64,000 nucleotides of DNA. Origin: CALJXB01 sp965225935 (GTDB lineage Bacteria > Pseudomonadota > Alphaproteobacteria > Kiloniellales > JAKSDN01). Below are positions 35,306 through 43,890 of this stretch, piece after piece. Below the pieces are notes generated by a model, which made no database searches, was not told the DNA's origin, and was given only the letters and a program-made list of their open reading frames with translations. The translations under genes and the position numbers were made by a program. The stretch is from positions 558,001 to 622,000 of the forward strand of contig CBDDCC010000023.1 in assembly GCA_965225935.1 (NCBI GenBank). Direction: 5' to 3'. Position 1 is the stretch's first letter, and each line of letters begins with the position of its first letter.

Positions 35306-35548
35306 TCAGGCCGGCAGCATACCCAGCCCGAGGCCGACGACGGCGAGACCGATCGCGAGAGCACAGGCCCGGGAGACCAGATCGGCCGCAAAGGCGAGGC
35401 GCCTGGCCGCCCGCCGGCCCGTGCCGTTGGCCGCGGCGCTTCTGATTTCGGCGTCCGTGCGCAGGTGCGGGCTGGCCTGCTGCATGGCCAGAGTGAAGGC
35501 GCCGGGCCTGGTGGCCGACAGGAGTGAATAGGGAGGGTCGCTCGACAT
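35306..35548 (-). CDS. Small membrane protein of unknown function
   Basis: This 80-residue protein has AAAAGGAG about eight bases before the ATG at 35548. The C-terminal 25 residues (CALAIGLAVVGLGLGMLPA at the end) form one TM segment; the N-terminal part is polar with Arg-rich stretch GRRAARR just before it, which predicts N-in topology. I recognise no family. It lies upstream of and divergent from the BTAD regulator and just before the sensor kinase gene. Confidence 0.55.
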   Translation of the reverse strand: MSSDPPYSLLSATRPGAFTLAMQQASPHLRTDAEIRSAAANGTGRRAARRLAFAADLVSRACALAIGLAVVGLGLGMLPA

Positions 35549-35853
35549 GCTGGGGCTCCTTTTCCAGATCGCCTGGCCGAAAACCGGTCCTTAGGCTCTG
35601 AAAGAAACCCTAGCCATCGCGCGTGAAGCGGCCGGTTTTCAGGTGTGAAACCCGCCGGGAAACGACGGCCCGGGCCGTGAAAAATGCGTGAAATCGCCGT
35701 TCCGCCGGTTCGTTGGACGGCAAACCGCGCTAGACTGCCCGCATCGAAGTGTATGAAAGCGGTGCGGCGCGGGTTCGCCCGCAATCCACCTGCGTTTGCG
35801 GGACCGGCCGAATCCCAGTCCCGCGCCGCGATCTTTCCGGAAAGGAGGATCGC

Positions 35854-37851
35854 ATGGCTTTGATCGATCTGCGTATGCTCGGGGGCTTCGAAGCCCGCTT
35901 CGACAGCGGCGAACGGATCGCCCTGCCGACCCGGAAGGCCGAGGCGCTGCTGGCTCTCTTGGCGCTCGCGGGGAGCAAGGCGCGATCGCGGGATCAGATC
36001 GCGGGCCTGCTCTGGAGCGACCGGGCGGAAAGACAGGCCAAGAGCTCCCTCCGCCAGTCCCTGACCTCCCTGCGCCGCGGCCTGCAAGTCAACGGCACGG
36101 CGGTCCTCACCACCGAGGGGGAAAGCATCGGCCTCGCGCCGCAGGCCGTCGACGTGGACGTTCTGGAGTTCGAAAGGCTCGCCACCCGGGGATCCAACGG
36201 CGACCTGGCCCGGGCGGAAAAGCTCTATCAGGGCCCCTTGCTGGACGGATTCTGTGTCCGTGACGCGGTCTTCACCGAATGGCTGGATCAGGAACGCAGC
36301 CGCCTGCACGAGCTCGCGGTCGGCGCGGTCGACCGGCTTTTGGCCGGATTGCTTCGCGACGGCGACCGGCAGTCGGCGAGCGCGGCGGCGCAGCGTCTGC
36401 TGGCCCTCGACCCGCTCCGCGAGTCGACGTACCGGACACTCATGCGCCTCTACGCGGAGCAGGACCAGCGCGGCCTGGCGGCCCGTCAGTTCGAGCGCTG
36501 CCGGGAGGTTCTGCAAACGGAGCTCGGCATCGAGCCGGCGCCGGCCACCCAGAGGCTCTACCAGGAGATCGTCGGGACGGACGGCGACCAGGGAGTTGGG
36601 GCCACGGTCCCGCAACCAGCGGCGCCGCTTCCCCTGCCCTCCAAGCCGTCCGTCGCTGTCCTGCCCTTCGCCAACCTCAGCGGCGACCCCGATCAATCCT
36701 ACCTGAGCGACGGCCTCACCGAGGACGTGATCGCCGACCTCTCGCGCTTCCAGTCGCTCTTCGTGATCGGACCGGAATCCTCGCTGGCCATGAAGGACCG
36801 CACTGTCGGGCCCGCCCAGGTCGCTCGTGACCTTGGGGTGGAATATCTGGTGGAAGGCAGCCTCCGCAGGGCGGGAGAGACCCTGCGCGTCACCGTCCAG
36901 CTGATCGACCCGCAGACCGGACATCGCCTCTGGGCCGAGCGCTACGACCGGCCTTTCGCGGAGGTCTTCGAGGTCCAGGACGAGATCGTCGGCAATATCG
37001 CCGGCGCCCTCTCGGTCAACATAGAGCACGCCCGGGTAGAGCGGACACGCCATCTTCCCAGAGAGACGCTGGACGCCTACGACCGCTGCCTGCGCGCCAA
37101 GCAGGGCATTCTCGCCTACTCGGTGGAAGGCTACGCCGAAGCGAAGGAACTGCTGCACAGCGCCGTCGAACTCGATCCCGACTATGCTCCGGCCTGGGCC
37201 TGGCTCGCCCTGGTCTACGATAAAGACGTTTGCTTCATTCCCGGTCTCGACCCAGAAGAGTCGATTGGCAAGGCCTGCGCCTGTGCCGAGAAGGCGATCT
37301 CGCTCGATCGCAAGTCGGCGACGGCCTACATCGCCCTCTCATGGGCGCAAATGCACAAGGGCAACTTCGAGCTGGCGCGAGACCTGCTCGAGCAGGCGAC
37401 CGAGCTGTCCCCCTACGACAGCGAGGTGCTTTCCCATCGGGCCTTTGAGCTCGCCTATCTCGGTGAATTCGATGCCGCGCTCCAGGCCGCGGTCTACGGC
37501 CGCCGTGCGGACCCCTTTTTTCCCGATCGGTTTCTGGACGCCGAGGCCTTGATTCCCTTCATGACGGGCCGCTATCGGGAATGCTTGAATCTCGTGGCCC
37601 AATTGAGGGACCCAGTCGCCGAGAATCATGCCTGGGACGCAGCCGCCTACGCCTACTTGGGTGATCAAGAGGCGGCGGAAGCCAAGGTGGAGACGTTCCT
37701 GCGCGAGTTCGCCGCCGTGTGGGCCGGCGACCCGGCGGCCGGGCCCGAGGACTACATGCGCTGGATCGTTGAAGTGAGCAACCCCTTCGCGCGCGAGCAG
37801 GACCGCCAGCACCTGGTGGACGGCCTGAGGCTGGCCGGCCTGCCGGCTTAG
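35854..37851 (+). CDS. BTAD/SARP-like transcription regulator fused to TolB-like and TPR domains
   Basis: The product has 665 residues: an OmpR-like winged helix at about 1-95 (MLGGFEARFDSGE, LPTRKAEALLALL), a bacterial transcriptional activation (BTAD) domain at about 100-245 (AEKLYQGPLLDGF, DPLRESTYRTLMRLYAEQDQ), then a TolB_N/adenylate-cyclase-associated segment (SVAVLPFANLSGDPDQSYLS, DLGVEYLVEGSLRR), and TPR repeats in the last 270 residues. Such proteins are activators, often of virulence or metabolic genes. A perfect AAAGGAGG lies before ATG 35854. It is a single-gene unit. The effector and targets are unknown. Confidence 0.82.
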   Translation: MALIDLRMLGGFEARFDSGERIALPTRKAEALLALLALAGSKARSRDQIAGLLWSDRAERQAKSSLRQSLTSLRRGLQVNGTAVLTTEGESIGLAPQAVDVDVLEFERLATRGSNGDLARAEKLYQGPLLDGFCVRDAVFTEWLDQERSRLHELAVGAVDRLLAGLLRDGDRQSASAAAQRLLALDPLRESTYRTLMRLYAEQDQRGLAARQFERCREVLQTELGIEPAPATQRLYQEIVGTDGDQGVGATVPQPAAPLPLPSKPSVAVLPFANLSGDPDQSYLSDGLTEDVIADLSRFQSLFVIGPESSLAMKDRTVGPAQVARDLGVEYLVEGSLRRAGETLRVTVQLIDPQTGHRLWAERYDRPFAEVFEVQDEIVGNIAGALSVNIEHARVERTRHLPRETLDAYDRCLRAKQGILAYSVEGYAEAKELLHSAVELDPDYAPAWAWLALVYDKDVCFIPGLDPEESIGKACACAEKAISLDRKSATAYIALSWAQMHKGNFELARDLLEQATELSPYDSEVLSHRAFELAYLGEFDAALQAAVYGRRADPFFPDRFLDAEALIPFMTGRYRECLNLVAQLRDPVAENHAWDAAAYAYLGDQEAAEAKVETFLREFAAVWAGDPAAGPEDYMRWIVEVSNPFAREQDRQHLVDGLRLAGLPA

Positions 37852-37947
37852 TCCGCAAGGGGCTTGCGCCGCCGGCTCCGCGTTGTTTGCCGTGCATTCC
37901 AGACAGTATCTGCGGTTCCCGCACGGCCCATGGACAGCCCGCACCTG

Positions 37948-38613
37948 TCAGCTGTCCTCGAGCAGCAGGGCGCGGGTCGTCCAGTGGCCGTCCTCTTCGC
38001 GGCAGGCGACGCCGCGCCGCCGGTCCGAGCCGCCGGGCAGCAGGTCGAGAAGCAGGTACTCCCGGCACCACTGGCCGCTGGCGACGCGGAAGCTGCGGAC
38101 GGGCGTCACGCTGCCGACCATGATCCCGTCCGGGTTCTGCCACTCCAGCGACGTGCCGCTCACCAGGCTCTCCAGGGCCTGCGAGATCGCTTTGTCCCGC
38201 GCCAGGGCCCCCGGTGCTGTCGCGGCGGCGAGGCGCGCGACCTCCCGCTCGATCTGCCGGCTGGAAACCAGGAAGCTGACGGCCCCGGCGACGACGGCGG
38301 CGGCGAGGGAGGCCGCCAGCATGCTCTGCCAGAGACGGGACCCCGGTCCCGCGCCGCCGATGGGTCCGGCCGGCAGCTCCACGATCTCGGCCGAGGGGGA
38401 TTCGACCAGGCTCACGGTCCGGCGGGGCAGGGGCTCGTTCGTCACACCGGCAAGGGCGGCGCGCAGGGCCGCGCTGTCCTCGCGCAGGCGGCGTAGCGTC
38501 TCGCGCGCCTCATCGTCCTGCCGCAAGGCTTCCTCGACGCCCTCGGCCTGCTCCGGCGTCAACTGCCCGTCGGCATAGGCGACGAGGGTTTCGGCATCGG
38601 TCCAGCTCTTCAT
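37948..38613 (-). CDS. Anti-sigma factor with periplasmic surface-antigen-like domain
   Basis: This 221-residue protein has a cytoplasmic anti-sigma domain (about 1-60, SWTDAETLVAYADGQL, starting like other FecR/RseA-type factors without the zinc motif), one TM at about 98-117, and a periplasmic domain (about 135-215) with VTPVRSFRVASGQWCREY and GVACREEDGHW. The last domain is shared with the secreted protein at 40559-40948 and resembles RT0821-type surface antigens. It starts four bases after the ECF sigma gene, so it should bind and hold that factor until an envelope signal arrives. Confidence 0.8.
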   Translation of the reverse strand: MKSWTDAETLVAYADGQLTPEQAEGVEEALRQDDEARETLRRLREDSAALRAALAGVTNEPLPRRTVSLVESPSAEIVELPAGPIGGAGPGSRLWQSMLAASLAAAVVAGAVSFLVSSRQIEREVARLAAATAPGALARDKAISQALESLVSGTSLEWQNPDGIMVGSVTPVRSFRVASGQWCREYLLLDLLPGGSDRRRGVACREEDGHWTTRALLLEDS

Positions 38614-38617
38614 CGTG

Positions 38618-39142
38618 TCACCTCGCGATTCTGCGCAAGTTCGGCGAGTCCCGCTCGTCCAGGGCCGCCTTCAGGGCGAAACGGGCCCGCGCCAGGCGGC
38701 TGGCAACGGTGCCCATGGGCAGCTCCAGGGTCTCTGCGACCTCCTGGTAGCTGAGGCCCTCGACCGTCACCAGCAGCAGAATCTCCCGCTGGTCGGCCGG
38801 CAGGTCCGCCAGACAGTCCCGCACGGCCGCGAAGTTCAGGCGCGATTCCACCACCTCGCGGCCGTCCTCCGACGCTTCCCCGTCGATCGGTGCCGTCTCC
38901 AGCGACACGACGGGCCGGCGGCTCTCCGCTCGCCGTTCGTTGAGATAGAGATTGCGCGCGAGACGGTACATCCAGTGATCGAGCCGGGTTCCCGCTTCGA
39001 ACCGTCCATGGAAGCGTATCGCCCGCTCGCAGGCCGCCTGGAGCAGGTCGTCGCCGGCCTCGACGGACCCGGTCAGCCCCCGCGTGAAGCGCCTGAGACG
39101 GGGCAGGAAGGCCAAAAGCTCCTCGCGCAACCGTTCGTCCAA
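38618..39142 (-). CDS. ECF-type RNA polymerase sigma factor
   Basis: This 174-residue sigma-70-family factor has region 2 (DDLLQAACERAIRF, RLDHWMYRLARNLYLNERR) and region 4 (LADLPADQREILLLVTVEGL, YQEVAETLELPMGTVASRLA), with no region 1 or 3. It is paired with the anti-sigma gene directly downstream. The divergently transcribed Hint-domain and secreted-protein genes are natural target candidates because the latter shares a domain with the anti-sigma factor. Targets cannot be proven from the sequence; I found no unambiguous ECF promoter pair. Confidence 0.9.
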   Translation of the reverse strand: MDERLREELLAFLPRLRRFTRGLTGSVEAGDDLLQAACERAIRFHGRFEAGTRLDHWMYRLARNLYLNERRAESRRPVVSLETAPIDGEASEDGREVVESRLNFAAVRDCLADLPADQREILLLVTVEGLSYQEVAETLELPMGTVASRLARARFALKAALDERDSPNLRRIAR

Positions 39143-39396
39143 GCGATCCCCCTCTCACGTCCGCCCAGGGATGGCGTCCCTTCAGACTAAACACCGGGCG
39201 GCCGGTTTTCTTCCCATCACCGTCGATTTTCACAGAACGCGGAATTCCAGGGAAGAAACCGTCCGGCGCGGTGTTTTGACTCATAACGGATCAAGGCGCC
39301 CTCCAGGTGCCCCGATCCGACAAAAAAAGTTCCGGAACCTCGTGTTCCAGGACCGGGCCAAGAGATCGCAAGAAGAGATCGAAACGGAGATCCCAG

Positions 39397-40557
39397 ATGA
39401 AAAAGATTCAGGCCGGCCGCCGCATGGCGCTTTTCGCTTCCAGCAGTCTCATTGCCTCCGCGATTGCCGCCACGCCCATCAGCCTGGACTATCAATTGGA
39501 CCGCCCGATCCTCAAGGTCGCCTTGGCGGAGTCGGGATCCTCCTGCTTCGCGGCGGGGACCCTGGTCCGCATGGCCGACGGCAGCGAGAAGCCCATCGGG
39601 GCGATTGCCGTGGGCGACCGTGTCATGGCCCGCGACGGCAGCGCCAACCGCGTGACGGCCATCGAGCGGCCCCGGCTGGCCGAGCGCAAGCTCTACGGCT
39701 TCAACGGCGGCCGCGCATTTGTTACCTCGGAGCACCCCTTTCTCACGGCCGACGGATGGCGGGCTATCGATCCCAAGGCAACCTTGGCCGAAACGCCCTC
39801 TCTGACGGTCGGGCAACTGGGCGAGGGCGACCGGCTGGCCGTCCTGCGCCCGGGACTGGCGGGCGGCACCGACGGCACGGCAGCCCTGGCGCCCGAGCCG
39901 GAGCTGGTCCTGGACTTCCTTCCCCTGGACTCCATCGAAAGCCAAGCGGCCGATCCCGATACCATCGTCTACAATCTGCTCCTGGACGGCGACCACGCCT
40001 ATTTCGCCGACGGCTATCTGGTCCACAACAAGGGCGAAGGCGGCGGTGAAGGCGGCGGCGGTGAAGGCGGCGGCGGTGAAGGTGGCGGCGGTGAAGGCGG
40101 TGGCGAAGGCGGCGAAGGTGGCGGTGAAGGTGGCGGTGAAGGTGGCGGTGGTGAAGGTGGCGGCAACAGCGGCAGCGGCGGCGGTGAAGGTGGCGAAGGC
40201 GGCGAGGGCGGCGGTGAAGGCGGTGAAGGCGGCGGTGAAGGCGGCGAGGGCGGCAACTCTGGGCCGGGCAGCGAAAACAGCGGTCGTGGCAGCGGCGAAG
40301 ACGGTGACGACGGCGAAGGCGGCGAAGGCGGCGAAGGCGGTGAAGGTGGCGAGGACGGCGAAAACGGTGAGGATGGCGAAAACGGTGAGGATGGCGAAGG
40401 CGGCGAGGACGGCGAGGATGGTGAGGACGGCGAGGATGGCGAATCCGGCGAGTCGGGGGCGAGTTCCAGTGCGGCCGCCTTCGGGGGACTGGAGCAGGTC
40501 GGCCCGGACCTGAGTCCGGAACAGGAAGCCGACGCCATCAGTCGCGGGTGGGAATAG
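39397..40557 (+). CDS. Exported Hint-domain (intein-like) protein with Gly/Glu-rich tail
   Basis: The product has 386 residues. It has a hydrophobic signal-like start (ALFASSSLIASAIAAT), then a Hint domain: nucleophile Cys50 in SSCFAAGTLV (block A), TSEHPF with Thr110/His113 (block B), and the C-terminal block YLVHN with His210-Asn211. The next residue is Lys, not Cys/Ser/Thr, so classic intein splicing is not expected; N-terminal autocleavage or BIL-like processing is. Residues 213 to about 355 are an almost pure Gly/Glu/Asp/Asn repeat, followed by a short conserved-looking end. The start has GGAGA seven bases upstream. It lies divergent from the ECF sigma pair. Confidence 0.82.
   Translation: MKKIQAGRRMALFASSSLIASAIAATPISLDYQLDRPILKVALAESGSSCFAAGTLVRMADGSEKPIGAIAVGDRVMARDGSANRVTAIERPRLAERKLYGFNGGRAFVTSEHPFLTADGWRAIDPKATLAETPSLTVGQLGEGDRLAVLRPGLAGGTDGTAALAPEPELVLDFLPLDSIESQAADPDTIVYNLLLDGDHAYFADGYLVHNKGEGGGEGGGGEGGGGEGGGGEGGGEGGEGGGEGGGEGGGGEGGGNSGSGGGEGGEGGEGGGEGGEGGGEGGEGGNSGPGSENSGRGSGEDGDDGEGGEGGEGGEGGEDGENGEDGENGEDGEGGEDGEDGEDGEDGESGESGASSSAAAFGGLEQVGPDLSPEQEADAISRGWE
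40032..40455 (+). repeat. Low-complexity GGC-GGT-GAA repeat tract
   Basis: This tract inside the Hint gene is made of imperfect 9- and 12-base units (ggcggtgaa, ggcggcggtgaa), giving Gly-Gly-Glu and Gly-Gly-Gly-Glu, then turning into Gly-Glu-Asp/Asn-Gly units after about 40300. All unit lengths are multiples of three, so slippage would change tail length without shifting frame. The opposite strand reads as a long proline/serine frame, which is only a mirror of the repeat. Confidence 0.85.
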
Positions 40558-40558
40558 G

Positions 40559-40948
40559 ATGACCTGCCTCCGCGCCAAGCCGACGCACCTGGGGCCCGGT
40601 CGGGCCCCAGGTCTGTTGCCCGGCCTGGTCCTGAGCATCCTCTTCGCCTGGAACGGCGCCTCGGCGGAGCCGCTCTATGAGGGCTTGGACGAACGAGGCC
40701 GGGGCGACGCGCAGACCGCGCTTCAGCTCGCCCTAGAGACCAGCAGGAGCAACTTCACGTACCGTTGGCGCAGCGCCGGCGGCGGCCTGTCGGGACGAAT
40801 CACACCGCTGCGCACCTTCAGGGTCGCTTCCGGCCATTATTGCCGGGAGTTCGAGGAGATCCTGATCGTCGCCTCGCAGGTCAGGCTCGATACCCGGACC
40901 GCCTGCCGGGCCGACGACGGCCGCTGGCAGAAAATTCTCGACGAGTGA
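40559..40948 (+). CDS. Secreted surface-antigen-like protein sharing a domain with the anti-sigma factor
   Basis: This 129-residue protein has a signal peptide (hydrophobic about 19-31, cleavage near GASAE at 33-37). The mature domain, ITPLRTFRVASGHYCREFEE and TRTACRADDGRWQ, matches the periplasmic domain of the anti-sigma factor at 37948-38613 across about 80 residues, with the two cysteines conserved. It begins two bases after the Hint gene's stop (GGAATAGG before the ATG), so they are co-translated. It may compete with or mimic the anti-sigma sensor domain. Confidence 0.78.
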   Translation: MTCLRAKPTHLGPGRAPGLLPGLVLSILFAWNGASAEPLYEGLDERGRGDAQTALQLALETSRSNFTYRWRSAGGGLSGRITPLRTFRVASGHYCREFEEILIVASQVRLDTRTACRADDGRWQKILDE

Positions 40949-40974
40949 CGCATTCCAGGAGAGGACCGCACCCA

Positions 40975-41655
40975 ATGATCGTCTGCATTCCAAGCGTTCT
41001 GGAACTGACCGAGCTGAGGCGGGTTCGCGAGGGCCTGGCGGCCGAGGCCTTCATCGACGGCAAGACCACTGCCGGGGCCCGGGCCAAGCGCGTCAAGCAC
41101 AACCTGCAACTGCCGGCCAAGGCCGAGGGCGCGAGCGAACTCAAGTCGCTGGTTGTCCGCGGGCTGGAGCGCAACCGCACCTTCCAGCGGGTCGCCCTGC
41201 CGAAAACCGTGCATCGCCCACTGATCAGCCGCTACGAGGTGGGCATGGCCTACGGCCGCCACGTGGACAACGCCCTCATGGGCAAGAGCGGCAACGGCCG
41301 CAAGGCGCGCAGCGACCTTTCGGTCACGGTCTTCCTGTCCGACCCGGGCGACTACGACGGCGGTGAGCTGATGCTCGAATCCCCCTTCGAAGAAATGCCC
41401 ATCAAGCTGCCGGCCGGAGCAGCCGCGGTCTATCCCTCTGGGGCGCTCCACCGGGTCGCGCCGGTCACCCGGGGCGTGCGCCTGGCCGCAGTCACCTGGG
41501 TCGAAAGCTACGTGCGCGACCCGGCCCGGCGCGAGGTCCTGCACGACCTCGACCTGATCCGCTGCAAGCTCGCCGAGGCCGAGCCCGGCTGGGACGAGAC
41601 GGACCTGGCGCACAAGGCCTACAGCAACCTGCTGCGCATGTGGTCGGAGACCTGA
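40975..41655 (+). CDS. piuC: PiuC-type Fe(II)/2-oxoglutarate-dependent hydroxylase
   Basis: This 226-residue protein has the PKHD-type hydroxylase size. Iron ligands are in YGRHVDNALMG (His and Asp) and LHRVAPVTRG (His), with the 2-oxoglutarate Arg in the latter region; YDGGELMLE is the family strand. Such genes (PiuC/YbiX) often accompany TonB-dependent siderophore receptors and respond to iron, but no receptor is present here. AGGAGAGG precedes the ATG at 40975. It lies 26 bp after the secreted-protein gene and may be co-transcribed with it. Confidence 0.88.
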   Translation: MIVCIPSVLELTELRRVREGLAAEAFIDGKTTAGARAKRVKHNLQLPAKAEGASELKSLVVRGLERNRTFQRVALPKTVHRPLISRYEVGMAYGRHVDNALMGKSGNGRKARSDLSVTVFLSDPGDYDGGELMLESPFEEMPIKLPAGAAAVYPSGALHRVAPVTRGVRLAAVTWVESYVRDPARREVLHDLDLIRCKLAEAEPGWDETDLAHKAYSNLLRMWSET

Positions 41656-41791
41656 GGCGACGACCCCTGGCGGCGCGCCGGTCCCGGTGCGAGCCCGGTT
41701 TCGGCCCGAGAGTTGTCACCCCCGAGAAATCCGCGTCTAATCGCGGCCTGTCCGGGTGGACCGGAATGAAGGATCGCGAGGGAGGCGGAGC

Positions 41792-42550
41792 ATGGGCGAG
41801 ACGAAGCGGGTTGCGATCGTCACGGGGGCCGGCAGCGGCATCGGCCGGGCGGCGGCGCTGGCGCTGCTCGGAGACGGCTACTGCGTGGCGCTGGCCGGCC
41901 GGCGCGAGGCGCCCTTGAAGGAGACCGCCGCCGAAGCCGGGGCGGGCGAAGACCGGGCGCTCGCCGTGCCCAGCGACGTGGCCGACCCGGCCTCGGTCGC
42001 GGCCCTCTTCGGCGCCACCAGAGAGGCCTTCGGCCGCCTCGACCTGCTGTTCAACAACGCCGGCATCGGGGCGCCGGCGATCCCGCTCGAAGAGCTCAGC
42101 TTCGAGCAGTGGAAAGAGGTGGTGGACATCAACCTGACCGGCGCCTTCCTCTGCACCCAGGAGGCCTTCAGGCTGATGAAGGACCAGGAGCCCCAGGGCG
42201 GACGGATCATCAACAACGGCTCCATTTCCGCCTACGTGCCGCGGCCCCATTCGGCGCCCTACACCGCCACCAAGCACGCCATCACCGGCCTGACCCGCTC
42301 CAGCTCCCTGGACGGGCGCCGCTACAACATCGCCTGCGGCCAGATCGACATCGGCAACGCCGCCACCGAGATGACGGCCGAGATGCGGGACGGCGTGCCC
42401 CAGGCCGACGGCTCGCTCGCGACGGAGCCCACCATGGACGTGGCCAACGTGGGCGCGGCGGTGCTGCACATGGCGAACCTGCCTCTGGACGCCAACGTTC
42501 AGTTCATGACCATCATGGCGACCAAGATGCCCTTCATCGGGCGCGGCTAG
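41792..42550 (+). CDS. Short-chain dehydrogenase/reductase
   Basis: This 252-residue classical SDR has cofactor motif TGAGSGIGRA, NNAGIG, catalytic Ser in NGSISAY and YTATK. The C-terminus (ANVQFMTIMATKMPFIGRG) is of a type common in alphaproteobacterial SDRs of sugar-acid clusters. GGGAGG lies upstream of the ATG at 41792. The substrate is unknown; neighbours with FAH hydrolase and sugar-acid dehydratase make a 2-keto-3-deoxy-acid or polyol plausible. Confidence 0.85.
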   Translation: MGETKRVAIVTGAGSGIGRAAALALLGDGYCVALAGRREAPLKETAAEAGAGEDRALAVPSDVADPASVAALFGATREAFGRLDLLFNNAGIGAPAIPLEELSFEQWKEVVDINLTGAFLCTQEAFRLMKDQEPQGGRIINNGSISAYVPRPHSAPYTATKHAITGLTRSSSLDGRRYNIACGQIDIGNAATEMTAEMRDGVPQADGSLATEPTMDVANVGAAVLHMANLPLDANVQFMTIMATKMPFIGRG

Positions 42551-42608
42551 AGCCATTTCCGTTCTCACGGAACCAGCCGGCGCCGACGCCATCTAGGTGG
42601 CAGATGTC

Positions 42609-43010
42609 CTAACCGTCCGAACCTTCGGAAGCCGGGAAGTTGAGCTCGATCTGGACGCCGTTGGGGTCGCGGATGAAGAGCTGCTGCAGGCCGGCCGCCG
42701 GCACGGTGCGGCGGCGCACCGGGACGCCATGGGCCTCCAGGTGGCGCAGCATCCCCTCCAGGTCGCTCGCGGCGAAGGCGATGTGGTCGAGGGCGCCGGT
42801 GTCGCCCGCCTCCGCCGCGGCGCCCGGCTCGGCCCGCTCCGGGCCCGCCAGGTGCACGACCGCCTGCTCGCCCAGATAGAGCCAGTAGCCGGGAAAGCGG
42901 AAGGGTGGCCGCTCGCCCACCCGCAGGGCGAGCACCTGCTCGTAGAAGTCGCGGGTCTCCTCCAGGTCGCGGGTGATGACCAGGAAGTGGTTCAGGTCTT
43001 GCAGCGGCAT
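42609..43010 (-). CDS. VOC/glyoxalase-family protein
   Basis: This 133-residue single-domain VOC protein has two beta-alpha-beta-beta-beta modules: LNHFLVITRDLEETRDFYEQ and LDHIAFAASDLEGMLRHLEA, ending in FIRDPNGVQIELN. His and Glu residues in these blocks can bind a divalent metal. It could be a glyoxalase, epimerase or dioxygenase; the sequence does not decide. It is followed, 34 bp away, by a FAH-family hydrolase reading in the same direction (that gene lies upstream in transcription). Confidence 0.82.
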   Translation of the reverse strand: MPLQDLNHFLVITRDLEETRDFYEQVLALRVGERPPFRFPGYWLYLGEQAVVHLAGPERAEPGAAAEAGDTGALDHIAFAASDLEGMLRHLEAHGVPVRRRTVPAAGLQQLFIRDPNGVQIELNFPASEGSDG

Positions 43011-43044
43011 GACGTGGACCCTCGCGCGGTCGTCCCGGCCCCGG

Positions 43045-43890
43045 CTAGCCGGCGGCCACCAGCTCCTGGCGCTGCTCGCCCAGGCCCTCGATGCCGAGGC
43101 GCATGACCTGGCCGGCGCGCAGGTAAACCGGCGGCTTCTGTCCCAGGCCGACGCCCGGCGGCGTGCCGGTGGTGATGATGTCGCCAGGGGCGAGCGACAT
43201 GTAGCGGCTGACGTAGCTCACCAGATGGGCCACGCCGAAGATCATGGTGCGGGTGTTGCCGTCCTGCATGCGCGCGCCGTCCACCTCGAGCCAGAGACCG
43301 AGCTCTTGGGGGTCCGGCACCTCGTCACGGGTGACCAGCCAGGGGCCGACCGGGCCGAAGGTGTCGGCGCTCTTTCCCTTCACCCACTGGCCGGTGCCCT
43401 CCAACTGGTAGGCCCGCTCGGAGACGTCGTTGACGACGCAGTAGCCGGCCACGTGGGCCGCCCAGTCGGCTTCCGCGATGTCGCGCCCGCCCGTGCCGAT
43501 GACCACGCCCAGCTCGACCTCCCAGTCCACCTTCTCCGCGCCCGGCGGAATGACGACCGGGTCGTTCGGGCCGGAGATGGAGCTGTTCGCCTTCATGAAG
43601 ATGACCGGCTCCTCGGGCACGGGCACCCCTGCCTCGGCCGCGTGGTCGGCGTAGTTGAGGCCGATGCCGATGAACTTGCCCACCCGGCCGACACAGGGAC
43701 CGAGACGTACGCCCTCCGGCGCCGCCGGCAGCCCGTCCGGGTCGAGATCGCGCAGGCGCGCAAGGCCCGCCTCGCTCAGAACCGCGCCGGCGATGTCGTC
43801 GACCGCGCCGCTCAGGTCGCGGATGCGGCCGTCGCCGCCCAGCAGTCCGGGCTTTTCCTCGCCGTCTTTGCCGTAGCGAACCAGCTTCAT
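43045..43890 (-). CDS. Fumarylacetoacetate hydrolase-family hydrolase (diketo-acid type)
   Basis: The 281-residue protein has the FAH C-terminal domain: KFIGIGLNYADHAAEAG, the metal ligands in DWEVELGVVIG, NDVSERAYQ, GKSADTFGPVGPWLV and TGTPPGVGLGQKPP. This subtype includes 2,4-diketo-3-deoxy-L-rhamnonate hydrolases and ureidoglycolate lyase-like proteins that split an acylpyruvate. With an IlvD/Edd dehydratase and two dehydrogenases near it, cleavage of a 2,4-diketo-3-deoxy sugar acid to pyruvate plus a short acid is likely. Confidence 0.85.
   Translation of the reverse strand: MKLVRYGKDGEEKPGLLGGDGRIRDLSGAVDDIAGAVLSEAGLARLRDLDPDGLPAAPEGVRLGPCVGRVGKFIGIGLNYADHAAEAGVPVPEEPVIFMKANSSISGPNDPVVIPPGAEKVDWEVELGVVIGTGGRDIAEADWAAHVAGYCVVNDVSERAYQLEGTGQWVKGKSADTFGPVGPWLVTRDEVPDPQELGLWLEVDGARMQDGNTRTMIFGVAHLVSYVSRYMSLAPGDIITTGTPPGVGLGQKPPVYLRAGQVMRLGIEGLGEQRQELVAAG

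Noticed and set aside
39143..39396. ECF-type promoter (GGAA...CGTC) upstream of the Hint gene
   Set aside because: ggaattccag at 39241 and cgtc at 39260 have a spacer of about 14 bases, too short, and ggaac at 39336 lacks a matching -10. I cannot support a site.
40014..40538. Proline/serine-rich minus-strand frame opposite the Gly/Glu tail
   Set aside because: It is just the reverse reading of the simple repeat, with no start signal.
39397..40557. A true intein in the Hint protein
   Set aside because: There is no extein continuing after the His-Asn block with Cys, Ser or Thr; the tail is a low-complexity repeat, so canonical protein splicing is unlikely.
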